Assembly (NCBI GenBank): GCA_003645735.1
Contig: QNBQ01000174.1
Coordinates: 1 to 5,128, forward strand
Direction of reading: 5' to 3'
DNA from: Candidatus Poribacteria bacterium
GTDB lineage: Bacteria; Poribacteria; WGA-4E; B28-G17
DNA length: 5,128 nucleotides
The notes under the pieces are model-generated. The model had not been told where the DNA came from, searched no databases, and worked only from the letters and a program-made list of their open reading frames with translations. Every line of letters begins with the position of its first letter. Position 1 is the first letter of the stretch. The translations under genes and the position numbers were made by a program. Below are positions 1-5,128 of the stretch, piece after piece.

Positions 1-570
1 CAGCAGAGCGAGGATGTGGTGATAGAGGGGTGCGTTGTGACCGACAACTCCGCATACGGCATACATCCGGGCAGCGGCTCGCGCAGGCCGATCGTCCGGA
101 ACAACAAAAGCCTCCGCAACTCCATCGGGATCTTCGTTTGCTGGCGGGTGAAGGAGGGGATCTTCGAAGACAACGAGATATGCGACAACGAGAAGGCGGG
201 GGTGTCGATCGGCCACAAGGACACCGACAACGTCTTCAGGGATAACCTCATAGCCCGCAACGGGATATACGGGATACTCTTCCGCGAGGAGCTGGAGCCC
301 ATGGGGGCGCACAGGAACCTGATCGAGGACAACCAGATCATCGACAACGGCTCCGAGGGGAAGGGCTATGGGATCTACATCAACGGCGAGACTCACGACG
401 TGAGGATTATCGGGAACTCCATCGAGGGAAGCCCCTACGGCATCTACATCTGCCCCGGCGCCACGAGGATAATCGTGAGGGACAACAAGTTCATAAGGTG
501 CTCCGCGGAGGGGATACACATCGAATCGACCGAGTCACAGGTGGAGCTTTCGGGGAACGAGGTGAGGTGA
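1..570 (+). CDS. Right-handed parallel beta-helix repeat protein, C-terminal part (5' end outside window)
   Basis: The reading frame is open from base 1, so the gene starts before the window; the GTG at 16 is an internal codon, not a credible start. The visible 189 residues consist of about eight successive rungs of 22-29 residues with the PbH1 (pectate-lyase/NosD-like) pattern: DN or NN, then a hydrophobic, then two residues and N, then a Gly-hydrophobic-x-hydrophobic strand (for example EDNEICDN, RDNLIARN, EDNQIIDN, IGNSIEG, followed by YGIYI). The Asn positions would form the ladder typical of these solenoids. The protein ends directly after the last half rung. Proteins of this family bind or cleave polysaccharides or act at the cell surface, but no catalytic residues can be assigned and any signal peptide lies off the window, so the substrate is unknown. 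It converges on the flagellar operon and is probably unrelated to it. The fold is secure and the function is open. Confidence 0.85.
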   Translation, partial: QQSEDVVIEGCVVTDNSAYGIHPGSGSRRPIVRNNKSLRNSIGIFVCWRVKEGIFEDNEICDNEKAGVSIGHKDTDNVFRDNLIARNGIYGILFREELEPMGAHRNLIEDNQIIDNGSEGKGYGIYINGETHDVRIIGNSIEGSPYGIYICPGATRIIVRDNKFIRCSAEGIHIESTESQVELSGNEVR

Positions 571-572
571 GA

Positions 573-1634
573 TCAGAGGTTGGAGAGGTTGGATATAAGC
601 TCGATCTCCCCCTTCGGTATCCCTGTGTTTTTGGCTATCTCATCGATCGACATCCCCTTCGCCAGCATCCTTTTGACCTGGCGAACCTTCGGATCCTCCT
701 CGCTCAGCTCCACGACCATCTCCTTGAACCTCTCACCTGGCCGCTCAGTCGCCTTCGCCTCCCTCCTCCTGGCCGTATAACGCCACACCGCGTAGAGGGC
801 GGCGACCATCAGCAGGTCGAAGGCGATCTGGAAGAGGGCGAAGGGGGATATGATCCTCACATCGGCGGGCTTCTCCCCCCGCCCCGAACCGCTCCCGGCC
901 CGATCAAAGGGAGCCGATCCGGCTCCGATGGCGGACGGCCCCGTGCGAGCGAGATGGGCGGGTTTTTCATCTATACCCGCCTGATGGGCCGAAGCCTTCG
1001 CTAAGGGTTTCACCGGAGGGGGAGCGGGCGTTTCGCGGGCCGCCTGAGCTTCCGAGCGTTTCCCCTCAGGCGCCGCGCCGGATCGGGTCTCCCGAGCCGT
1101 TTCAGGCTCGGCCTTCATCTCCGTCGAAGCCGGAGTAGGCGCCGGTCGCTCGATCCTCCCCCGCTCGGGCTTTCCGTTTTGGGACTCAGGTTGCGGTCGG
1201 GCGGATGGCTTGGCCTGGCTTTGGCCCGTCGGCCGCTCCGGAACCGGATACAGATCGATGACCAGCTTGGGCGGGGCTTTCGTGGAGAACGCCGTGAGGT
1301 TGGCCCTTCTCCTCAGCTTGACCGCTATCAGCAGATCCCTCCCCTCTTTTCCGACGCCGATCGACCTCACAACCCCATCGCTCAGCCTCCCCGGGACCGC
1401 CCCTCTCTCGATCGAGCAGTTGTAAAGCTTTATCGTCAGGGCTTTACCCGTGGGTATGAGGTCGTAGCGGGGCGGTTCGCTTAGGCTCAGGGTCAGCCTC
1501 GTCGCCTTCCCCCACGATTTAAGCTCGACCTTCAGGAGCCGGCATGGGTTCTCCTGGGAGGGGAAAAGGGGGAAGGGAGCGATGGCGAGCGTCAGGGCTA
1601 TGATGAGTCCCATTATCGCCCTTCGAAGCTGCAT
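573..1634 (-). CDS. AMIN-domain single-pass membrane protein with DUF6115/SwrB-like cytoplasmic tail, flagellar operon
   Basis: 353 residues. Residues 1-27 look like a signal sequence or anchor (LRR, then a hydrophobic stretch 8-24); no lipobox is seen. Residues about 33-130 match the AMIN domain pattern: alternating beta strands ending in LVIDLYP. AMIN domains are known to bind peptidoglycan in the periplasm (AmiC, PilQ). Residues about 131-258 form a Pro/Ala/Glu/Arg-rich, probably disordered linker. Residues about 264-284 are one transmembrane helix followed by RYTARRREAK, which puts the C terminus in the cytoplasm. Residues about 315-350 resemble a helix-turn-helix (KGMSIDEIAKNTGIPKGEIE), as in DUF6115 proteins and SwrB found beside sigD in other bacteria. 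It is the last gene of the operon and overlaps fapA by 22 bp. The start at 1634 is preferred because it supplies the basic n-region; Met8 at 1613 is an alternative. A FliO-like protein with an AMIN domain is another possible reading, but the tail favours DUF6115. The role in flagellar assembly is inferred from context only. Confidence 0.8.
   Translation of the reverse strand: MQLRRAIMGLIIALTLAIAPFPLFPSQENPCRLLKVELKSWGKATRLTLSLSEPPRYDLIPTGKALTIKLYNCSIERGAVPGRLSDGVVRSIGVGKEGRDLLIAVKLRRRANLTAFSTKAPPKLVIDLYPVPERPTGQSQAKPSARPQPESQNGKPERGRIERPAPTPASTEMKAEPETARETRSGAAPEGKRSEAQAARETPAPPPVKPLAKASAHQAGIDEKPAHLARTGPSAIGAGSAPFDRAGSGSGRGEKPADVRIISPFALFQIAFDLLMVAALYAVWRYTARRREAKATERPGERFKEMVVELSEEDPKVRQVKRMLAKGMSIDEIAKNTGIPKGEIELISNLSNL
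576..593. repeat. Perfect 9-bp tandem duplication at the 3' end of the AMIN/DUF6115-like gene
   Basis: The 9-mer gaggttgga occurs twice without a gap (576-584 and 585-593). On the minus strand it encodes Ser-Asn-Leu twice, immediately before the TGA stop. It looks like a small in-frame slippage duplication that added three residues to the C terminus. Confidence 0.8.
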
Positions 1635-2476
1635 CTTATCTCACCCCCCTCCTCGGTGAACGTCACCCTTTCCATGACGTCGTTAACCGTCAGGGTGGCC
1701 GTGTTTATCGAGATGATCACCCCCGGATAGATCCTGTCCAGCACCCTTATGATCCCCTTCGACCCGTTCCGCTCCATCAGCTCCTGCAGCGTCCGGTATA
1801 ACTTGAGGTATTTGTCCAGCTCCCTGGAGAGGTATGAGAGCTTCATGCGGAAGAGGGGGAGCTTTTCCGCCATCTTCCTGGCCCTATCGCTCAACCTGGT
1901 GGAGTCGGCGGAGAGGAGCTCGATCAACTTCCGGGTTTCGTCCAGCTCCTCCTTCAGCCTGTCTATCCTGTTGAGCAACCTCTCGCTTTCCGCCCTGAAC
2001 AGGGGGGGAATGCCCACCTCCAGCCTCGTCTCCGTCCTGGGCACTGCCCCCACCACGGCCGCCGTTATGGCGCATCCCGCCCTCGCCACGCCGCCCGAAA
2101 GCAGCCCTTTCCTGGGGTGAAGTGTTATCTCGTTGTCGGCCGTCAAATTACAATGGGTCGCTCCGGTCTTGATGTAGATGCTCCCGCCGGCGACTATGCT
2201 GGAGTTGTTCGCGTAGTTGACGATAACGGTCCCGGCCGAATCGAGGTATGCCCTGCCGGCCACCCCTCCGTGCACTATGATATCCCCTCCCGCCCTTATG
2301 ACCGCAGCCCCGACCGTCCCGTAGACCTCAACTTTCCCGTCGACGCAGAGGGCCGCCTCATCCTCCACGTCGCCCATCACCACGAGATCCCCCTCGAAGA
2401 ACAGCTCCTCCCCCCTCGGCCTTAGGTCTCCCTCGATTATGTCGATCTTCTTCTCCCTCAGCCTCTCCTCACACAT
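1613..2476 (-). CDS. fapA: FapA-like (DUF342) flagellar assembly protein, short form
   Basis: 287 residues. Residues about 25-155 are Gly-rich short beta repeats of the DUF342/FapA solenoid (AGGDIIVHGGVAGRA at 62-76, AGGSIYIKTGA at 96-106, KGLLSGGVARAG at 123-134, then TETRLEVG at 148-155). Residues about 160-236 are a heptad-rich coiled coil, and 237-287 match the family's C-terminal beta segment (IYPGVIISI). FapA proteins are usually around 450 residues or more with a separate N-terminal domain, which is absent here; a longer start would run back into fliA. In Vibrio, FapA is needed for flagellar assembly and interacts with the PTS component IIAGlc; clostridial-type genomes carry a DUF342 gene just after sigD, as here. 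No signal peptide or membrane helix is seen, so it is probably cytoplasmic. It overlaps fliA by 8 bp. Assignment to the family is firm; equivalence to Vibrio FapA is an inference. Confidence 0.8.
   Translation of the reverse strand: MCEERLREKKIDIIEGDLRPRGEELFFEGDLVVMGDVEDEAALCVDGKVEVYGTVGAAVIRAGGDIIVHGGVAGRAYLDSAGTVIVNYANNSSIVAGGSIYIKTGATHCNLTADNEITLHPRKGLLSGGVARAGCAITAAVVGAVPRTETRLEVGIPPLFRAESERLLNRIDRLKEELDETRKLIELLSADSTRLSDRARKMAEKLPLFRMKLSYLSRELDKYLKLYRTLQELMERNGSKGIIRVLDRIYPGVIISINTATLTVNDVMERVTFTEEGGEIRCSFEGR
1641..1653 (-). promoter_or_regulatory. Ribosome binding region for the AMIN/DUF6115-like gene
   Basis: The minus strand reads AGGAGGGGGGTGA, ending 6 nt before the ATG at 1634. 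AGGAGG itself is 13 nt away, which is long, but GGGGTGA is well spaced. The site lies inside the fapA coding region. A weaker GAAGGG (1619-1624) sits 5 nt before the alternative ATG at 1613. Confidence 0.5.
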
Positions 2477-3257
2477 AGGCCTTCCTCTCGAAGACCGGCA
2501 TCAGCTCCCCTTTCATCATCTTCAGCTTGCCTTTGAGCCTGAGGATGGCGCTGGAGTGGATCTGGCTCACCCTCGATTCGGAAACGCCCAGAACCCTGCC
2601 TATCTCCTTCATCGTCATCTCCTCGTAGTAGTAGAGGCTCAGAACCAGCTTCTCCTTCTCCGGCAGCCCCTCTATGGCGCGGGCCAGGAGCTTTTTGGCC
2701 TCCTCGTAAGCCATCTTCTGCTCGGGCGTGGCGGTGTTTTTGTCCACCACGTGTTCCCTTATCGATTCGCCCGTCTCCTCGTCGAGGACGATGTCGTCCA
2801 GCGTCAGCAGGGCCGCCCCCTGAACCTCCAGGAGCATGTCTCGCAGCTTATCGACGGAGATCTTCAGGTATTCGGCCACCTCCTCCTCCGTCGGCGGCCT
2901 CATGAGCTTCTGCTCGAGGGCGGCGTAAGCGTTTTCGAGGATCTGAGCCTTCTCCCGCACGTTGCGCGGGACCCAGTCCAGCGCCCTTATCTCGTCCAGT
3001 ATGGCCCCCTTGATCCTGTATGTGGCGTATGTCTTGAAGGAAGCCTTCTTCGACGGGTCGAACTTCTCTATCGCGTCCAGCAGGCCGATTATCCCGGCGC
3101 TGATCAGGTCGTTCACATCCTGGGAGGGCGACGCGAAGATGGCGAACCTGCTGGCTATGGCCTTTATCATCGGCAGACATCTCATTATGATCTCGTCCTT
3201 GGCCTTCCTATCCCCTTCCAGCTTATACGCCCTCCAAAGATCCTCCAACGACCTCAT
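2469..3257 (-). CDS. fliA: Flagellar RNA polymerase sigma factor (FliA / SigD / WhiG family)
   Basis: 262 residues, the normal length for FliA/WhiG. It directs RNA polymerase to late flagellar, motility and chemotaxis promoters. Region 2 lies at about 25-100: DLISAGIIGLLDAIEKFDP (50-68) is the core-binding part, and FKTYATYRIKGAILDEIR (74-91) followed by LDWVPRNVR (93-101) is the promoter-melting/-10 segment, whose LDWVPR hallmark separates FliA/WhiG from other sigma-70 groups. Region 3 is about 105-170, with PTEEEVAEYLKIS. Region 4 is about 185-245: LPEKEKLVLSLYYYEEMTMKEIG and the recognition helix around VSESRVSQIHSSAI. There is no region 1.1. Its ATG overlaps the TGA of the PilZ gene (ATGA), and a purine-rich AAGGGG tract lies just upstream. 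No anti-sigma factor (FlgM) gene is in the window. Confidence 0.95.
   Translation of the reverse strand: MRSLEDLWRAYKLEGDRKAKDEIIMRCLPMIKAIASRFAIFASPSQDVNDLISAGIIGLLDAIEKFDPSKKASFKTYATYRIKGAILDEIRALDWVPRNVREKAQILENAYAALEQKLMRPPTEEEVAEYLKISVDKLRDMLLEVQGAALLTLDDIVLDEETGESIREHVVDKNTATPEQKMAYEEAKKLLARAIEGLPEKEKLVLSLYYYEEMTMKEIGRVLGVSESRVSQIHSSAILRLKGKLKMMKGELMPVFERKAYV
2484..2489 (-). promoter_or_regulatory. Shine-Dalgarno site fixing the short fapA start
   Basis: GAGAGG on the minus strand ends 7 nt before the ATG at 2476, inside the last codons of fliA. It supports this start and therefore the short form of the protein. Confidence 0.6.
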
Positions 3258-3895
3258 TTCCCCCTTCCCCTTCTCCTGAGCCTTTCCTGTTCAAACAGGT
3301 ATTTGATCAGCTCCTCTCTGTCCGATTCGTCTATGATCAAAAACTCCACGCCGTTTCCCGAATGGGTGTGAACGACCCTCCCGATCGCTAGGATCGGATC
3401 CTCCCTCCCCGGAAGCTCTATCTCCATCTCGAGGATCGCCCCCACGGGCAGCTTCTCCTGGGGCTTCAGCAGAACCCCTCCCCCGCTTATGTTGGCGGTC
3501 ATGGCGTAGGATCTTTTGAGCCTATCGACCTTGCCGGCCATCTCCACCTTCGGTATGACCGCGTATCTCACCCACAGAGACGCGTCCACCCTCAGAAACC
3601 GCCTGTTCCACCTGTAAAACGAGCGCGGTCTGGTGAGGATGTAGGAGCCGTCGCTTCTCTCCCCTTGAACCGTCGAGTCGAAGGCGAACATCCCCTCCTT
3701 GGTCGAGAAGGAGATCCTCACGAGCGAGTTTTTGAGCGATCCCAGCTCGCCCTCCTCCACGTCGTAGACCGACGGCCTGCCGATGTAGACGTGGTGGTCG
3801 TCCAGATCGACTATCCTGCTGAGGAACTTGACCTTCGGGGCGCCCGAAAGCGTCTCCACCTGAACCTTATACCCCGGTTTGAGCTCCGGGTTCAT
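3254..3895 (-). CDS. YcgR-type PilZ-domain protein, predicted c-di-GMP receptor acting on flagellar motility
   Basis: 213 residues in two domains. Residues about 1-90 form the YcgR N-terminal (PilZN) beta domain, beginning with LKPGYKVQVE. Residues about 95-205 form the PilZ domain: the c-di-GMP-binding arginine motif RRFLR (98-102, RxxxR, followed by V) and the second motif NISGGG (135-140, [D/N]xSxxG) are both intact, so ligand binding is expected. A basic tail (RLRRRGRGK) ends the protein. YcgR-type proteins bind c-di-GMP and slow the flagellar motor by contacting rotor or stator parts; that role here is inferred from the domain pair and the position between flhG and fliA. Chosen start: the ATG at 3895 keeps the first strand of the N-terminal domain and has a good Shine-Dalgarno site, although it gives a 29-bp overlap with flhG. 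The stop overlaps the fliA start by ATGA. Confidence 0.9.
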   Translation of the reverse strand: MNPELKPGYKVQVETLSGAPKVKFLSRIVDLDDHHVYIGRPSVYDVEEGELGSLKNSLVRISFSTKEGMFAFDSTVQGERSDGSYILTRPRSFYRWNRRFLRVDASLWVRYAVIPKVEMAGKVDRLKRSYAMTANISGGGVLLKPQEKLPVGAILEMEIELPGREDPILAIGRVVHTHSGNGVEFLIIDESDREELIKYLFEQERLRRRGRGK

Positions 3896-4778
3896 CCCTC
3901 ATCCCCTCCCTGAGGGTCCGGAAGAAATCGGAGCCGGGCAGCCTTTCAAGCGCGTTGAGCAATTTGCTGGCTATGGCCGTTATATGTCTTGCGGCGATGC
4001 TGCCCGGATACTGAAGCACCAGCGGAACCTGCCTCCTCAGCGCCTTGTTGACCGCCGGATCCTCGGGGATGAACCCCAGGTAGTCCAGCTCCAGCCCCAG
4101 AAACCTCTTGCAAGCCAGCGAGAGGCTCAGCGCTACATCCCTCGCCTGCGATTCGCTCTGTGCCATGTTCACCACCAGCTTGAACGGCCTCCTCCTCCGC
4201 TTGTTTATCACCTTGATCGTCGCGTAGGCGTCCGTTATGGAGGCGGGATCGGGCGTGGCGACGATGAGGACCACGTCCGAGGCGGCGGCGAAGGAGATGA
4301 CGTTCTCTGAGATGCCGGCCGCCGTGTCGATCACCATCAGATCCCCCACCTCGCAAAGCTCGCTCAGCTTCGCCAGAAGCCTCAGCCTCTGTCCCTCGGG
4401 CAGGTTGGCCATCATCTCCACCCCGGAGCTAGCCGGAACCACGATCGTCCCCGCCGGCCCCTTCACGAGTATCTCGGAGATCTCCTTCTCGCCGCTCACC
4501 ACGTGTTTCAGCGTGTATTTAGGATGCAGGTTGAAGAAGACGTCGACGTTGGCCAGCCCCAGATCCGCGTCGAATATGATAGTCCTCCTGCCCATTTGCG
4601 AAAAAGCTACCCCCAGGTTGGCCGCTAGGTTCGTCTTGCCCACCCCTCCCTTGCCGCTCGTTACGGCTATCGTTTTGAAATCCGGGTTGGATTTGGCCAC
4701 TACGGGCAGATCGTCGTCCAATGAGGGTGATGAGGCCAGTTTCAATAGGTTTTCCGCCTGTTTCTCAACGACCCTCAT
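3867..4778 (-). CDS. flhG: FlhG, MinD-like ATPase controlling flagellar number
   Basis: 303 residues, the usual FlhG (YlxH/FleN) length. It is a ParA/MinD-family ATPase that dimerises with ATP, associates with the membrane and, with FlhF, limits and places flagella. The deviant Walker A motif is SGKGGVGKT (41-49) with signature Lys43 and P-loop Lys48. Switch I is DADLGLANVD (70-79). Switch II is DTAAGIS (151-157), close to the DTGAGIS of FlhG and unlike the DSPAG of MinD. The N-terminal extension before the ATPase core has EKQAENLLKLA (5-15), corresponding to the DQAxxLR helix that stimulates the FlhF GTPase; the key Gln is kept, but Asp and Arg are replaced. The tail SDFFRTLREGM (283-293) could be the amphipathic membrane-targeting helix (inferred). 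The start overlaps the flhF stop as ATGA, with GAGGG 8 nt upstream, so translation is probably coupled to flhF. Confidence 0.95.
   Translation of the reverse strand: MRVVEKQAENLLKLASSPSLDDDLPVVAKSNPDFKTIAVTSGKGGVGKTNLAANLGVAFSQMGRRTIIFDADLGLANVDVFFNLHPKYTLKHVVSGEKEISEILVKGPAGTIVVPASSGVEMMANLPEGQRLRLLAKLSELCEVGDLMVIDTAAGISENVISFAAASDVVLIVATPDPASITDAYATIKVINKRRRRPFKLVVNMAQSESQARDVALSLSLACKRFLGLELDYLGFIPEDPAVNKALRRQVPLVLQYPGSIAARHITAIASKLLNALERLPGSDFFRTLREGMRDEPGAQTGV
3903..3910 (-). promoter_or_regulatory. Shine-Dalgarno site of the PilZ gene
   Basis: GGGAGGGG on the minus strand lies 7 nt before the ATG at 3895, inside the flhG coding region. It supports the upstream start and hence the 29-bp gene overlap. 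Confidence 0.65.
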
Positions 4779-5128
4779 CTTTTAAACCCTCTGAGGAGTA
4801 GTGATGCGATCCGTTCCACGGTGGCGACCTCAATGTCGCCCGCCGCGTCCTGGCCGGTCGTGAAGTATGAGATGGGCCTTTCCGACCGGACGGCGGCGTT
4901 CACCAACGCCCCGAAACAGGACGATTCGTCCAGCTTCGTGAAGATCAGATAATCGACCCCCAGGGGGAGGAACGCGTCGATTATATCCCTGACGTCCCTG
5001 TCGCGCGTCACCGCGCTTATGAGCAGGTGAACCTCCACCTGGGGCAGCTCCAACAGGAAGCTCTCGATCTCCTTTATCCTCTTGAGATCCCTCTGGGATC
5101 TGCCCGGCGTGTCGATCAGTATCAGGTC
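4775..5128 (-). CDS. flhF: FlhF, SRP-type GTPase for flagellar placement, C-terminal part (5' end outside window)
   Basis: The frame is open from the right edge to the TGA at 4775-4777, giving the last 117 residues of FlhF. The fragment begins with DLILIDTPGRSQRD, the Walker B/G3 segment of the SRP GTPase NG domain (normally DTAGR or a close variant). It continues with FTKLDE, the G4 guanine-specificity motif TKLD, and ends with YFTTGQDAAGDIEVA, a characteristic FlhF/Ffh/FtsY closing segment. FlhF recruits early flagellar components to the assembly site and is regulated by FlhG, whose gene follows with a 4-bp overlap. The N-terminal B domain, G1 P-loop and G2 lie outside the window. The TTG at 5053 that would start a 92-residue protein is an internal Leu codon. 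Confidence 0.93.
   Translation of the reverse strand, partial: DLILIDTPGRSQRDLKRIKEIESFLLELPQVEVHLLISAVTRDRDVRDIIDAFLPLGVDYLIFTKLDESSCFGALVNAAVRSERPISYFTTGQDAAGDIEVATVERIASLLLRGFKR

Noticed and set aside
498..1004. 168-codon plus-strand open frame opposite the AMIN gene and over the end of the beta-helix gene
   Set aside because: Low-complexity translation; the minus-strand frame shows signal sequence, AMIN, transmembrane and HTH-like parts, so this is a shadow.
950..1250. Ala/Pro/Glu-rich stretch considered as a sign of frameshift or non-coding DNA
   Set aside because: The frame stays open through it and both flanking domains are in the same frame, so it is best read as a disordered periplasmic linker.
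2439..3371. 310-codon plus-strand open frame across fliA and part of the PilZ gene
   Set aside because: It lies opposite fliA, whose sigma regions 2-4 are unmistakable; the translation is rich in His, Leu, Arg and Gln without domain features. Long antisense frames are expected in GC-rich coding DNA.
4237..4785. 182-codon plus-strand open frame opposite flhG
   Set aside because: Ser/Thr-rich antisense shadow of the conserved ATPase motifs.
4775..5053. Independent 92-residue protein starting at TTG 5053
   Set aside because: The frame continues upstream to the window edge with the FlhF DTPGR segment, so the TTG is an internal Leu codon.
1..5128. Sigma-28-type promoter or other internal promoter
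   Set aside because: By eye no TAAA-N15-GCCGATAA-like or convincing -35/-10 pair was found, and there is no intergenic DNA in the operon; a position-weight-matrix scan would be decisive.
1..5128. tRNA, rRNA, CRISPR array, insertion sequence or attachment site
   Set aside because: No repeats beyond the 9-bp duplication, no transposase-like frame and no RNA gene signature; nearly every base is accounted for by protein genes.

Overview
The window is almost entirely coding. It carries the 3' part of a tightly packed flagellar operon on the minus strand (about 573-5128, entering from beyond the right edge) and, converging on it from the left, the 3' end of one plus-strand gene for a right-handed beta-helix protein (1-570). 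GC is moderately high by eye, and both strands use ATA and AGG codons freely, so nothing marks the left gene as foreign. The gene order flhF - flhG - PilZ protein - fliA - fapA(DUF342) - small membrane protein resembles the late flagellar cluster of deep-branching and clostridial-type bacteria rather than the enterobacterial layout. The beta-helix protein resembles families I associate with Planctomycetes/Poribacteria-type genomes. I therefore infer a motile, deep-branching bacterium, and the phylum is uncertain.

Reading the operon in its direction of transcription (right to left): 5128-4775 is the C-terminal part of FlhF (SRP-type GTPase). 4778-3867 is FlhG (MinD-like ATPase), which works with FlhF to set flagellar number and position. 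3895-3254 is a two-domain PilZ protein (YcgR type), the likely cyclic-di-GMP sensor and brake. 3257-2469 is the flagellar sigma factor FliA/SigD. 2476-1613 is a short FapA-like (DUF342) beta-solenoid plus coiled-coil protein. 1634-573 is a membrane protein with a signal sequence, an AMIN domain, a long Pro/Ala-rich linker, one transmembrane helix and a helix-turn-helix-like cytoplasmic tail.

Every junction in the operon is an overlap (4, 29, 4, 8 and 22 bp), so there is no non-coding DNA inside it. No promoter, terminator, RNA gene, mobile element or CRISPR array could be supported. The operon ends 2 bp from the stop of the convergent beta-helix gene.

Functionally the genes go together. FlhF/FlhG place and count flagella, FliA switches on late flagellar and chemotaxis genes, and the PilZ protein links motility to c-di-GMP. 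The last two genes are the least described. The terminal one combines a probable peptidoglycan-binding AMIN domain with a DUF6115/SwrB-like cytoplasmic tail, and it is the most interesting item here.
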